Translations under genes and position numbers: made by a program | Origin: Deltaproteobacteria bacterium | GTDB taxonomy: Bacteria; Desulfobacterota; Desulfarculia; JACQYL01 | Length of the DNA: 51,014 bases | Direction: 5' to 3' | Assembly: GCA_016208165.1 (NCBI GenBank) | Contig: JACQYL010000034.1 | Coordinates: forward strand, 1 to 51,014 | Shown here: piece by piece, positions 34,047 to 42,973 of the stretch | Layout of the letters: each line of letters opens with the position of its first letter | Position numbering within the stretch: position 1 is the first letter of the stretch | The notes under the pieces: model-generated | Database searches by the model: none | What the model was told of the DNA's origin: nothing | The model's input: the letters and a program-made list of their open reading frames with translations, nothing else

Positions 34047-35175
34047 CGCACTGATTGCAGAAAACAGCGTCGGACAGATTCTCGGTTCCGCATTTTCGGC
34101 ACGTCCTCACGGGCGGCGCTTCTTCCACCGGGTGGCCGCATTTGGAGCAGAATTTCGCATTGGGAGCGAGGTTTTTTCCGCAATGCAGGCACTGGCTGAA
34201 CACCAACATCTGGTGGCCGCATTGTGGACAAAACCGCGTATTGTCGGTCACGGGTTGCGAGCATTCCGGGCATTTGAGCGTTTCCTCCCCGGGACTCCGC
34301 CCGGCTCGCAGGTACTCGGAAAACAATCCGGGCATCATAAAGCCAAGCCCCATACCCAGGGCCGAACCCGCGCCATCGGGTGACTCGGAGCTTTTCTCGA
34401 ACGCCATGGCCGCTTTCATTTTTAGCAGCTTATTGAGGTCGTCAAACACGTTCAGACGGCTTTTGTCGTCGATGGCCTTCTGAACTTCCGGAGGCGGGGT
34501 GATGGCATTGATGTAAAGGCCGGCGAGGCCGAGGCCGAAGTGGGCGAAATCCTCCTGAAGCCGCGTCCTGAGGCCGCCGGAAAGTTCGTCGTATCGGCCG
34601 GGCAAATTCAGGACGCTGTCCAGATGCTCACCGAGATGATCGTTGAAACGGGAGACAATCACACGGCTCAGATACTCTTCGATTTGATCGGTCGTGAATA
34701 TACCCTGCGTGCCCACCAACCGGTTGATCAACAGCAGAGGCTGGACGATCCGGATGTTGAAGACACCGAAGGCCCTCAAGCGTATGAGTCCCAATTGTCC
34801 GTCCTTGAACGCCACCGGATCCCGCGTTCCCCACGTCAGATTGGGAAACGTCTTCATGTTCGCGAACCACACCTCGGCTCGAAGGGGGCTTGTCATGCCC
34901 CACGGGATGGAGAGGATCTTCGTCAGAATCGGGATATTGGCCGTGACCAGGGTGTGCCGCCCGGGCCTGAAAGCGTGAATGGCTTTCCCGTTGTAAAAGA
35001 AAACAGCCACCTGGCTCTCACGTACGACGAGCTGGGCTCCGAATTTGATTTCCCCGGAACCTTGCTCAGGGATTCGGTGCACGATCTCCTTTCCCGATTC
35101 ATCAAACCACTCGATGACTTCCAGAAAGATAACGTTATTGGTTCCCATGATCTCCCACTCGCTGCAAGCTATCAA
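34033..35175 (-). CDS. SPFH-domain protein with C-terminal zinc ribbons (YdjI/virion-core-like)
   Basis: The 380-residue protein has an N-terminal SPFH (band 7) domain that includes FNIRIVQPLLLINRLVGTQG and LAGLYINAITPPPEV. A short hydrophobic glycine/methionine-rich segment follows, then three zinc ribbons with CxxC knuckles (CPECSQPVTDNTRFCPQCG; CLHCGKNL with CSKCGHP; CRKCG with CNQCG). Proteins of this form are annotated as virion-core-like or YdjI-like and are thought to assemble on membranes. With the downstream zinc-ribbon partner it forms a two-gene unit. Confidence 0.88.
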   Translation of the reverse strand: MIACSEWEIMGTNNVIFLEVIEWFDESGKEIVHRIPEQGSGEIKFGAQLVVRESQVAVFFYNGKAIHAFRPGRHTLVTANIPILTKILSIPWGMTSPLRAEVWFANMKTFPNLTWGTRDPVAFKDGQLGLIRLRAFGVFNIRIVQPLLLINRLVGTQGIFTTDQIEEYLSRVIVSRFNDHLGEHLDSVLNLPGRYDELSGGLRTRLQEDFAHFGLGLAGLYINAITPPPEVQKAIDDKSRLNVFDDLNKLLKMKAAMAFEKSSESPDGAGSALGMGLGFMMPGLFSEYLRAGRSPGEETLKCPECSQPVTDNTRFCPQCGHQMLVFSQCLHCGKNLAPNAKFCSKCGHPVEEAPPVRTCRKCGTENLSDAVFCNQCGEKL

Positions 35176-35369
35176 CGGTTGCTTGGAAAAAGGGCCCGAC
35201 TCCGGACTTCAAAAAGGAATGCCGGTTCCCGGCCGGTACGCAAAGCGGAACCCATAGATTACGGTCCCTTAAACCATATCGGATTGCACGGCAATTACTT
35301 TAGTCTTATGGATTAACTGGAGGAGCCCCGCAGCAGGGAGTGTTCCCCAATCACCCTGTCAACTCATAC

Positions 35370-36089
35370 CTATCCCAGGTAGGCCCTTTTCACTTCCGGG
35401 TTTTCAGCGAGGTCGCGGGCAGGACCCTCCATCACGATGCGGCCGGTTTCCATAACGTAGGCGCGGTGGGCGTAGGAGAGCGCAAGGCGGGCATTTTGTT
35501 CAACCACCAAAATGGTCGTGCCGGTTTCGTTGAGTTCCTTCAATACGCGAAACAGCTCCTGCATGAGCATGGGCGCCAGACCCATGGAAGGTTCGTCGAG
35601 CAATATGAACGTGGCCCCGGACATAAACGCCCTGCCGGTGGCCAGCATCTGCTGCTCGCCGCCGCTCAACGTATCCACGCGCTGGTGCTTCCGATCGGAC
35701 AACCTTCGAAACAGAGTGAACACCCGATCGTAGTCCTTGGATATGGCCTCGGTGTCTCTGCGGGCGTAGGTAGCCAGTTTGAGGTTTTCCAGGACCGTGA
35801 GATTACCGAAAATTCGCCTGCCCTCGGGAACGAGCCCAATATGGCGCCGCGCCACAACTTCGTGAGCCGCCACATTGAGGAGATCCGCGCCTTTATAGGT
35901 AATACGGCCACTCGTCACGAGGGGAGCTTCCGGAGGAGGCAGCCGCATAATGGTCATCAAGGTGGTGGACTTACCGGCCCCATTAGCGCCCAGGAGGGCA
36001 ACGATCTCTTGAGGCTCTACATGGAAGGAAACACCGTGCAAAGCCTCTATGGCGCCGTACCGCGCGTGTAGTTGCTCAACTTGAAGCAT
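35370..36089 (-). CDS. livF: Branched-chain amino acid ABC transporter, ATP-binding protein LivF
   Basis: The 239-residue ATPase has Walker A GANGAGKST, the signature LSGGEQQML and Walker B FILLDEPSMGLAP. The GLVPEGRRIFGNLTVLENL block marks the LivF rather than the LivG paralogue. It overlaps livG by 14 bases and is the last gene of the five-gene liv operon. It powers import of a branched-chain amino acid or a related small molecule. Confidence 0.95.
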   Translation of the reverse strand: MLQVEQLHARYGAIEALHGVSFHVEPQEIVALLGANGAGKSTTLMTIMRLPPPEAPLVTSGRITYKGADLLNVAAHEVVARRHIGLVPEGRRIFGNLTVLENLKLATYARRDTEAISKDYDRVFTLFRRLSDRKHQRVDTLSGGEQQMLATGRAFMSGATFILLDEPSMGLAPMLMQELFRVLKELNETGTTILVVEQNARLALSYAHRAYVMETGRIVMEGPARDLAENPEVKRAYLG

Positions 36090-36858
36090 GGGTTGATTCC
36101 TGACCGCCGAGGTAGGCTTTGATCACGGCCTCGTTGCGGCGGATATCGGAGGGCGTGCCTTGTGCGATGGTTTTTCCGAAGTCCAGCACTTGAATCCGAT
36201 CACACAGGGACATGACCACCCTCATTTGATGCTCGATCAGCCAGATGGTGAGACCGAAACGCTCCCGGATCCATCGAATGGTCTCGATAAGTTGTCCGGC
36301 TTCACCCGGATTCATGCCCGCAGCCGGTTCATCCAGCAGCAGCAACCTAGGACGCACCGAGAGGGCCCGGCATAACTCAACCCGACGCTGCAGCCCGTAC
36401 GCCAGATTCCCGGGCGCCTCGTCCGCATAGTCCTCGAGATCCAGGATCTCCATCAGTTCCCTCGCGGACCTGCGAACACGGCCTTCGCACTCCCGGTACC
36501 GTTTGGTCCTCAGGATCGCATCCAGAAATCCGTAGCCCAGCCGATGGTGCTGAGAAATACAGACGTTTTCGAAGACGGTGAGCGTGCTCCACAAACGGAT
36601 ATTTTGAAATGTACGAGCGATCCCTAAAGCGGTCACGGCATGAGGGCGCAAGCCCGCAATCGTTTTCCCCAGGAATCGGATTTCACCTTCCGATGGCTCG
36701 TAGAACCCGCAGGTGAGGTTGAACAGAGTGGTTTTTCCCGCTCCGTTGGGTCCTATGAGACCCAAAAGCTCACCCTCTTCGAGTTTCAGGTTGAAACGCT
36801 CCACGGCCCGGAGCCCGCCAAAATCATGGGTGAGACCCAAGACCTCCAGAAGGACCAT
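36076..36858 (-). CDS. livG: Branched-chain amino acid ABC transporter, ATP-binding protein LivG
   Basis: The ATPase has Walker A GPNGAGKTT, GIARTFQNIRLWSTLTVFEN typical of LivG, and Walker B LLLLDEPAAGMNPGE. I place the start at ATG 36858, which overlaps the livM stop as TGATG; an ATG ten codons earlier (36888) is possible but lies inside livM. It pairs with LivF to drive the LivHM channel. Confidence 0.94.
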   Translation of the reverse strand: MVLLEVLGLTHDFGGLRAVERFNLKLEEGELLGLIGPNGAGKTTLFNLTCGFYEPSEGEIRFLGKTIAGLRPHAVTALGIARTFQNIRLWSTLTVFENVCISQHHRLGYGFLDAILRTKRYRECEGRVRRSARELMEILDLEDYADEAPGNLAYGLQRRVELCRALSVRPRLLLLDEPAAGMNPGEAGQLIETIRWIRERFGLTIWLIEHQMRVVMSLCDRIQVLDFGKTIAQGTPSDIRRNEAVIKAYLGGQESTHASS

Positions 36859-37883
36859 CAGCTTGTCGGCTCCTTGGCTTGAAACCATCGCCGAAGTTTT
36901 GGAAATACATCGGATAGCTCCCTGTTTCCCATGATTCCTTCAGGACGGAACAACATCAGCACGATCAGCATCAGCGGGACGACCACCCACTTCAGCACCT
37001 GTAACGGCCGGAGCAGCTCGAGCAACAAGGTGAACACGACGGCGCTCATCACCGACCCGCTCAACGAAGCCATGCCTCCCAGGTAGACCATCACCATGAC
37101 TTCCGTTGATTTGAGGATCGTAAACGATCCGGGATTGATATATCCGAGGATATGGGCGAACAGTCCTCCGGCCACTCCGGCCAGACCGGACGAAAGCATG
37201 AAGGCGATCATCTTTATTCGGCGGGTATTCACTCCCATGATTTCAGCGGCGATTTCATCATCTCGAATAGCTACCATGCCTTTACCATACGTCGAATTGA
37301 CGAAACGGCGAATCAGCCACACCGTGATCCCCACGGACACGAAAATCCAGATCATCACCCATGGAAGGTCGATCGCCTCGGTCATGGATTTTACCACCTT
37401 GCGCATTCCCATGAATCCTCTGGCGCCGCCGATCGCCTGGATGTTCTCGATCGAACTCTTGACGATGTAGTTGACCGCTAAAGTGATGATGGCCAGATAA
37501 TCGCCCCTGGTGCGAAAGGAGGGAACGGCCACGAGGAGCCCGGCCAACGCAGCTCCGATCCCGCCGATCAGGAGCGTTACCGGGAAAAGAAAGAGGGCGC
37601 TGCTCGGGGGAAAAAGGGGCGGACCGAAAACCTGATCGGAAGCAAAAAGCCAGACGTTCAATATGGATGCGATGTAGGCCCCGACGGCCATGAATCCGGC
37701 GTGCCCGCAGGAGAATTCGCCCATATAGCCGTTGATCAGATTCAGCGACGAGGAGAGGATGATATTGATCCCGATGAACATGATGACAATCTGAACGTAG
37801 GCATTGATGCCGTTCCATTGGGTCAAGGTCAACACCACGATGGCGGCAAGTGCGTACAGAACAAATCCAACGCTCGGTCGCAT
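36858..37883 (-). CDS. livM: Branched-chain amino acid ABC transporter, permease LivM
   Basis: The 341-residue polytopic membrane protein has LivM features: SSSLNLINGYMGEFSCGHAG, TRGDYLAIITLAVNYIVK, a large loop with GARGFMGM, and MGVNTRRIKMIAFMLSS with the EAA-like coupling motif for the ATPase. Several hydrophobic helices span the chain. AAAGGA precedes the ATG. It is translationally coupled to livG. Confidence 0.94.
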   Translation of the reverse strand: MRPSVGFVLYALAAIVVLTLTQWNGINAYVQIVIMFIGINIILSSSLNLINGYMGEFSCGHAGFMAVGAYIASILNVWLFASDQVFGPPLFPPSSALFLFPVTLLIGGIGAALAGLLVAVPSFRTRGDYLAIITLAVNYIVKSSIENIQAIGGARGFMGMRKVVKSMTEAIDLPWVMIWIFVSVGITVWLIRRFVNSTYGKGMVAIRDDEIAAEIMGVNTRRIKMIAFMLSSGLAGVAGGLFAHILGYINPGSFTILKSTEVMVMVYLGGMASLSGSVMSAVVFTLLLELLRPLQVLKWVVVPLMLIVLMLFRPEGIMGNRELSDVFPKLRRWFQAKEPTS

Positions 37884-37938
37884 GAAATCCTTTCAACAGC
37901 CTTTCGTGCACAGCGAGTCGCCCGGAGAGCGATCCGCG

Positions 37939-38871
37939 CTAAATTTTCGTACTCCGTGCAACGCCGAAAATCCCGGTGGGTTTAAAACTCAGGAAGATCA
38001 ACAATACAAAAAACGCGATCAGATCTCGAAGCGTGGAAGGAAAGAAGGCGGCCACGAAAATCTCGACGAACCCCAACAGAAATCCTCCGACAAACGCTCC
38101 CCGGATTTCCCCAATTCCTCCAACAACAGCCGCAATAAACGCTTTCCAGCCAATGAGCGCTCCCATGTAGGGTTCGAGCACCGGATAGGCCGCGGCGAAC
38201 AGGACTCCGGCCAAGGCCGCCATGGACGAACCCAGCACGAACGTAAACACGATGACCGTGTCCACGGGTATGCCCATGAGCGGAACCGCGAACCGGTCGT
38301 AGGAAATCGCTCGCATGGCCATACCCAGTTTGGTCTTTCGGACGACGGCTTCCAGAAGCAAGAACACGATGACGGTCGTTACAATGACCAATAACTTGAC
38401 ATTGGTGACGACCACTCCTCCCCACTGATATACGACTTTCGGAATCAGTTCGGGAAAGCTGCGCCGGCTCGCTCCCAGGAGGGCCAGATTCCCGTGTTCG
38501 AGAATGAGACCCGCCATCAGCGCGGTGATCACGAGATATAGACGGCCCGCCCCTCTGCGCCGGAGAGGACGGTATGCTACGCGCTCGAGGGTAACGCCCA
38601 CCCCCGCGGTGAGGACCATGGTGACCAGGACGGTGATTACGAAGAGCACTTCATTGGGGAGGCCAAAAGGAATATGATACGAGTAGGAGCCGATCAGGAA
38701 GGTAGCCACGAAAAATCCGATGTAGGCTCCCACCATAAAAATGTCGCCATGGGCGAAATTGATCAGCAACAGCACACCGTAGACAAGGGTGTAGCCGAGG
38801 GCAATAAGGGCGTAAAAACTGCCCCATTGAAGAGCATTCAGCAAGTTCTGAAGAAAATGGTCCAGGGACAA
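37939..38871 (-). CDS. livH: Branched-chain amino acid ABC transporter, permease LivH
   Basis: The 310-residue membrane protein starts LSLDHFLQNLLNALQWGSFY with the LivH hallmarks ALIALGYTLVYGVLLLINFA and HGDIFMVGAY. Later come the coupling segment with GMAMRAISYDRFAVPLMGI and the end SFKPTGIFG. It begins with TTG at 38871, behind only a weak GAGAGC ribosome site; no better in-frame start is seen. It forms the translocation pore with LivM. Confidence 0.93.
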   Translation of the reverse strand: MSLDHFLQNLLNALQWGSFYALIALGYTLVYGVLLLINFAHGDIFMVGAYIGFFVATFLIGSYSYHIPFGLPNEVLFVITVLVTMVLTAGVGVTLERVAYRPLRRRGAGRLYLVITALMAGLILEHGNLALLGASRRSFPELIPKVVYQWGGVVVTNVKLLVIVTTVIVFLLLEAVVRKTKLGMAMRAISYDRFAVPLMGIPVDTVIVFTFVLGSSMAALAGVLFAAAYPVLEPYMGALIGWKAFIAAVVGGIGEIRGAFVGGFLLGFVEIFVAAFFPSTLRDLIAFFVLLIFLSFKPTGIFGVARSTKI

Positions 38872-38935
38872 TAGAACGCTCTCTGTTCGAATCCGATAAA
38901 AGGGTTCCTATCGATCGAGAAGCACGATGCCGGAG

Positions 38936-40102
38936 TCACGGGCACACGGATTTGTAAAATTCGTATTCGCCCTTATCGTTGATTTTCACCACAACGGCGC
39001 ATTTGATGGGATCCCCCGTCGTCGTGAAACTCATCTTGCCGGTAACTCCCTCGAAGTCCTTGATTTTCGCCAGCTCGTCTCTTACCGCCTTCCGGTCGTT
39101 CTGAAGGTTGCCCGTCAATCCCCTCGTGTTCCGGATGGCTTCGAGCAAGAGCCGGATGGCGTCCCAGGTCAGGGCGGCCACGTCATTCGGCACTCGTCCG
39201 TACTTGGCTGAGTACCGGTCGATGAATTCCTTTGTAGAACCCTTTGCGCCCACGGGAGAGTAGTGCGTGGTGAAAAACAACCCTTTGCAGTCGTCTCCGC
39301 AGAGCCCCATGAGGTCTCCGCTGCCCCAACTGTCGCTGCCCATGATGGGCTTTTTCCACCCCAGTTCGTGAGCCTGTTTCACGATAAGAGGCACTTCACC
39401 GTAGTATTGAGGGACGAACAGCACATCGGCGTCCGATTTGACGATATTCGTGAGCTGAGCGCTGAAGTCCGTGTCCTTGGTTGTAAAGGTTTCGAATGCA
39501 ACCACGGAACCGTCCCCGTGCCGTTTCTCGAATGCTTTTTTGAAATCGTTCGCCAGACCGTTCGGATAGTCGCTGGCAATGTCGTAAATGACGGCGGCTT
39601 TCTTGGCGCCGAACTCTTCGGAAACGAAATTCACGGCGACCGGTGCTTGGAACGGATCCAGGAAACAAGCCCTGAAGACGTAAGGTCGGTTCAATGTGGT
39701 GTTGGGATTGGTGGACCAGGGAGAAATCATCGGCGTCTCGAATGAATCGGCCGTTTCACCCGCGGGTACGGCCTGTTTGCTGGCCTGAGGGCCGATAATG
39801 GCGAGGACTTCGTTCTGGGTGATGAGCTTCAGCATCGCGGCTGTGGCGGATTCGGCCTTCTCCTCGTTGTCTTCGTACACAAAGTCGAGGTCGTAAACAT
39901 CCTTTCCCACCTTGACGCCGCCCGCGCCGTTGACCTGCTCCTTCAGCATTTCAGCCGCCTCCTTCGAGCTTTCACCCACGTCCGGAATGCCGCCCGTCAT
40001 GGGCAAATTGAACCCGATTTTCAGGGACTTCCCCCAGGCGCCGCAAACGCACATCAGAGTTACGGCCAGCACCACCACACCACCCACCAAAAGCCTTCGC
40101 AT
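38936..40102 (-). CDS. Branched-chain amino acid-type ABC transporter substrate-binding protein
   Basis: The type I periplasmic binding protein opens with a signal peptide (RRLLVGGVVVLAVTLMCVCG) followed by SLKIGFNLPMTGGIPDVGES, the family start. NEVLAIIGPQASKQAVPAGE and FAAKKAAVIYD-like blocks continue the fold. The start at ATG 40102 has AAAAGGAGG upstream and begins at the signal peptide; the frame upstream adds 12 non-signal residues. Ligand specificity cannot be read from sequence; relatives bind branched-chain amino acids, amides or aromatic acids. It is the first gene of the liv operon. Confidence 0.93.
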   Translation of the reverse strand: MRRLLVGGVVVLAVTLMCVCGAWGKSLKIGFNLPMTGGIPDVGESSKEAAEMLKEQVNGAGGVKVGKDVYDLDFVYEDNEEKAESATAAMLKLITQNEVLAIIGPQASKQAVPAGETADSFETPMISPWSTNPNTTLNRPYVFRACFLDPFQAPVAVNFVSEEFGAKKAAVIYDIASDYPNGLANDFKKAFEKRHGDGSVVAFETFTTKDTDFSAQLTNIVKSDADVLFVPQYYGEVPLIVKQAHELGWKKPIMGSDSWGSGDLMGLCGDDCKGLFFTTHYSPVGAKGSTKEFIDRYSAKYGRVPNDVAALTWDAIRLLLEAIRNTRGLTGNLQNDRKAVRDELAKIKDFEGVTGKMSFTTTGDPIKCAVVVKINDKGEYEFYKSVCP

Positions 40103-40551
40103 GGCATCCTCCTTTTCCCGGCATCCTGATCCCAACAAAAAAACCGGCTACAGCCTCTCATGGACAAAAATCGATACCCGGTGACGTTCGCCATTCCGAA
40201 CACAGACGCCGTCGATTTTCAAGTCCAAAATCAAAGCAGCAGGTCCGATATGTGAAAGCGCGTCTCCGGGAAGGTCGCTTGCGGGAACGGTCCGATCCCT
40301 CACCCGCTCCCATACGTCGATCGTACGGATCAGGGAATTCGTCCGGATTCCCGAGCCGGCGCCGATCGAAGAGTCTTTACCCCGGAATTCGTCTCGGCTA
40401 CAATCCGGTCCGGAAGCGCGGCCCTCCGAGATCCCCGGAGGTCCGAATGCCGTCCGCATCGTTGCCATGAAATCAGCACGGATCCTGTTACGAGGCTCGC
40501 CCGGGATCCTTCGAGCCAAAACCCTCACACCCGGACCAAGGAGGTCACGTC
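40103..40551. other. Intergenic between divergent genes, about 450 bp
   Basis: Divergent start region of the liv operon (minus) and the 2-hydroxyacid dehydrogenase (plus). A minus-strand frame of 126 codons (40148-40528) has no ribosome site or family features and is left out. No clear promoter was found by eye. Confidence 0.3.
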
Positions 40552-41499
40552 ATGAGGATCCTGTTTGCCGCTCCGGAAAACGCGTGGGGCGGATTTTTCG
40601 GCTCCATCCGCGAGGAACTTCCCGAATTCGCCTTTGAGGCCTCGGGAAAATTCTCCGTAGAGACCCTGCAAGGGTTCGATATACTGATCCCTACCATGTC
40701 CCCCGTGACAAAGGATCTGATCGACACGGCGGATCGCCTGCAGCTCATTCAGCAATGCGGATCCGGTTTGGAGGGCGTGGACATCGATGCGGCTCGGGCG
40801 CGGAATATCTGGGTGGCGAACGTGCCCACCGACAGTTCCGGCAACGCCGACTCCGTCGCCGAATTGGGCATTTATATGATGGTCGGGCTTTCCAGAGACG
40901 TTCGGGGAATGGAACGAAGCCTTCGAGATCGTCGAATGGGAGAACCCCGTGGAAGAGCCCTTTCCGGCAGGACCGTCGGACTGATCGGACTCGGCGGAAT
41001 CGGCCGGGCCATGGTGCAAAGGCTCAAATCGTTCGGCGTTCACATCATTGGCGTCAAGCAACACGATCCGGCCAAGGCCGGGAAAGAACTGGGTCTGGAT
41101 TGGGTTGGAGGGCCGGAAGATCTGAAAAAGCTGCTCGAACGTTCGGACTTTGTGGTGCTTGCCCTTCCGGTGAGTCCCTTGAGCAGGCGCATCATCAACC
41201 GGGAAACGCTCGCTTTCATGAAACGAGATGCGTATCTGATCAATCTGTCCAGAGGCGGCCTCGTGGATCGCGATGCGCTGGAAGAAGCCCTGGCAAAAGG
41301 TCGCATCGCAGGAGCCGGCTTGGATGTCTACTGGGAGGAACCACCCGATCCCGCGGATCCTATCTTCAAGTACAACGTATTGGCCACTCCTCACATCGGC
41401 GGATCCACCGATGTTTCCATGAACGGAATCGTGAAGGCGGTTGCGGAAAACATCCGACGGGTGGAGAGGGGCCTGGAACCGTTCCATGCGAAGAACTGA
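40552..41499 (+). CDS. D-isomer-specific 2-hydroxyacid dehydrogenase
   Basis: The 315-residue NAD(P)-dependent dehydrogenase has the Rossmann motif GLIGLGGIGRAMVQRL, the catalytic arginine in INLSRGGLVDRDALEEAL, the glutamate in DVYWEEPPDP and the histidine in LATPHIGGSTDV. It interconverts a 2-oxoacid and a (R)-2-hydroxyacid such as glycerate, glyoxylate or a phenylpyruvate-like compound; substrate is not readable. CAAGGAGG stands eight bases before the ATG. It is apparently monocistronic. Confidence 0.93.
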   Translation: MRILFAAPENAWGGFFGSIREELPEFAFEASGKFSVETLQGFDILIPTMSPVTKDLIDTADRLQLIQQCGSGLEGVDIDAARARNIWVANVPTDSSGNADSVAELGIYMMVGLSRDVRGMERSLRDRRMGEPRGRALSGRTVGLIGLGGIGRAMVQRLKSFGVHIIGVKQHDPAKAGKELGLDWVGGPEDLKKLLERSDFVVLALPVSPLSRRIINRETLAFMKRDAYLINLSRGGLVDRDALEEALAKGRIAGAGLDVYWEEPPDPADPIFKYNVLATPHIGGSTDVSMNGIVKAVAENIRRVERGLEPFHAKN

Positions 41500-41979
41500 G
41501 CCAACGACCGATCAGGATAGGGACGCTCCCCCTTGGTCTTACAGCTCGAGGTCATATGATTCCACCCGGAGGGAGAAGCCGTCCGCTTTTTCGCATCGCG
41601 GGCGGCAAGGCGGCGCCCCACCGGAACAGGGACGTCGTTCTTCGCTTCCGAGCGCCTTGCCCGGCCTTTGCCAGGCGAAACTAAACCAAGACCCCTGCTC
41701 GATGGTCGAACCCGAGTAGGCCTGATTCCGAAACGGAAGACAGCGAAAAGCGCCCGGCGAGTCTGGTCAGGCTGGCTTCCCATCCGATCTACGCGGCCGG
41801 TGTGATGCAAATCGCGCCGACGAATTACTTTTTTGTAATCTAAAGCTCCATGCCGTTCTCTCTTCCGTCTTCCGAAACGACTTCACCCCGGCTGAAAACG
41901 GGCAAAAACGTGCTTGACGGGTGATAAGGAACTGAATTCATTAGGACCCGACTTATTGTGCTTTTCTTTCCACCCTTGG
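41500..41979 (+). other. Intergenic, about 480 bp, ending in a sigma-54 promoter
   Basis: No gene is supported between the dehydrogenase and the HDOD gene. The only signal recognised is the promoter described in the next entry. Confidence 0.4.
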
Positions 41980-41995
41980 TGGCACGGTGGTTGCG
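41980..41995 (+). promoter_or_regulatory. Near-consensus sigma-54 promoter (-24/-12) of the HDOD-GAF operon
   Basis: TGGCACG (41980-41986), four bases, then TTGCG (41991-41995) matches the consensus TGGCACG-N4-TTGCW at 11 of 12 fixed positions, with the invariant GG and GC correctly spaced. Transcription should start near 42006, so any start codon before that, including GTG 41987, cannot be used. Confidence 0.75.
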
Positions 41996-42064
41996 AGATT
42001 TCTGCTTGGATGGGCTCGCTCGGTCTTGGAACCCAACGGACTTCCCAAAGAAGGCGAGGAGGCG

Positions 42065-42973
42065 TTGTCGAAGAAAGATCTCAACTCTCTGCTTGATGAA
42101 CGGCGGCGGCATGTCCTGCAAATCGAGCGCCTGGAGGCCATGCCTCATGTGGTCTGGCAACTTCTGGAAGCGCTTGGAAGTAGTCACACGACCGCGGCCA
42201 AACTGGAGAGTATCATCGAACACGATGTAGCGCTGGCGTCCAAGTTACTGAGTTTGGCCAACTCGGCCTATTATGGCTTTCAGCAAAGAATCACCACCAT
42301 ACGGCATGCCGTGGTGCTTATCGGCTACAGGGAACTGCAGTTCTTGGCTTTGGGCAGCGGATTGGCCGGGGTTTTCGATTTCAGGAAGACGCCTCGCGGC
42401 TTTAACGCCGAAGCCCTATGGGTCCACTGCATGGCTGTTGCCTGGGCGGCGAGCTTCATTGCCGAGGCTACCCGCCAGGTAGCTCCCGGCGAGGCCATGA
42501 TCGCCGGGCTGCTGCATGACGTGGGTAAACTGGTTCTCGCCACCTGTTTGAAAGAAGACCTGGCTGCCCTTCTGGACCTGGAGGAAGGTGGCATGCCTTA
42601 TTATCTGGCGGAAGAAGAACTTGGATTGGAACACACGCGCATCGGCTACTGGTTGGCCAAAAGGTGGAGTCTCCCGGAAGTCCACACAATGGTTATTCAG
42701 GGACATCATCGTCCCCAAGTGAAAAACCCTTACGTGAAGGCTGTTTGTATCGTTGCCTTGGCCGACCGGCTCGTCAAGGCGCTTCGACTCGGCATGATCC
42801 ATGACTCCCGGCCGTGGAATGTTTCCATGGCGCTGAAGGCCTTGAATCTTTCCGAAAGAACGTTTCGCGAAATAGCGACCCACGTCGGGCGGATGTTACC
42901 ATCCATGCAGCATCTCTGGCTGCAGCTTCTGGGGAAAGGGGAAAATCTCCGTGATCGATCCGGTCGAGGTTGA
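42065..42973 (+). CDS. HDOD-domain protein
   Basis: The HDOD domain (about residues 25-230) has the opening LEAMPHVVWQLLEALGSSHT, then IIEHDVALASKLLSLANSAY and TTIRHAVVLIGYRELQFLAL. It keeps HD-like residues in AGLLHDVGKLV and IQGHHRPQ, so some metal-binding histidines remain, unlike many HDOD proteins. The frame is open from GTG 41987, but a sigma-54 promoter overlaps that codon. TTG 42065, behind AAGGCGAGGAGG, is the first plausible start after it, though not certain. The end overlaps the GAF gene by 23 bases. HDOD proteins act as signalling scaffolds, often in chemotaxis, biofilm or c-di-GMP control. Confidence 0.85.
   Translation: MSKKDLNSLLDERRRHVLQIERLEAMPHVVWQLLEALGSSHTTAAKLESIIEHDVALASKLLSLANSAYYGFQQRITTIRHAVVLIGYRELQFLALGSGLAGVFDFRKTPRGFNAEALWVHCMAVAWAASFIAEATRQVAPGEAMIAGLLHDVGKLVLATCLKEDLAALLDLEEGGMPYYLAEEELGLEHTRIGYWLAKRWSLPEVHTMVIQGHHRPQVKNPYVKAVCIVALADRLVKALRLGMIHDSRPWNVSMALKALNLSERTFREIATHVGRMLPSMQHLWLQLLGKGENLRDRSGRG

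Noticed and set aside
38880-38900. GTTCGAATCC resembling a tRNA T-arm
   Set aside because: No acceptor, D or anticodon arm can be built around it.
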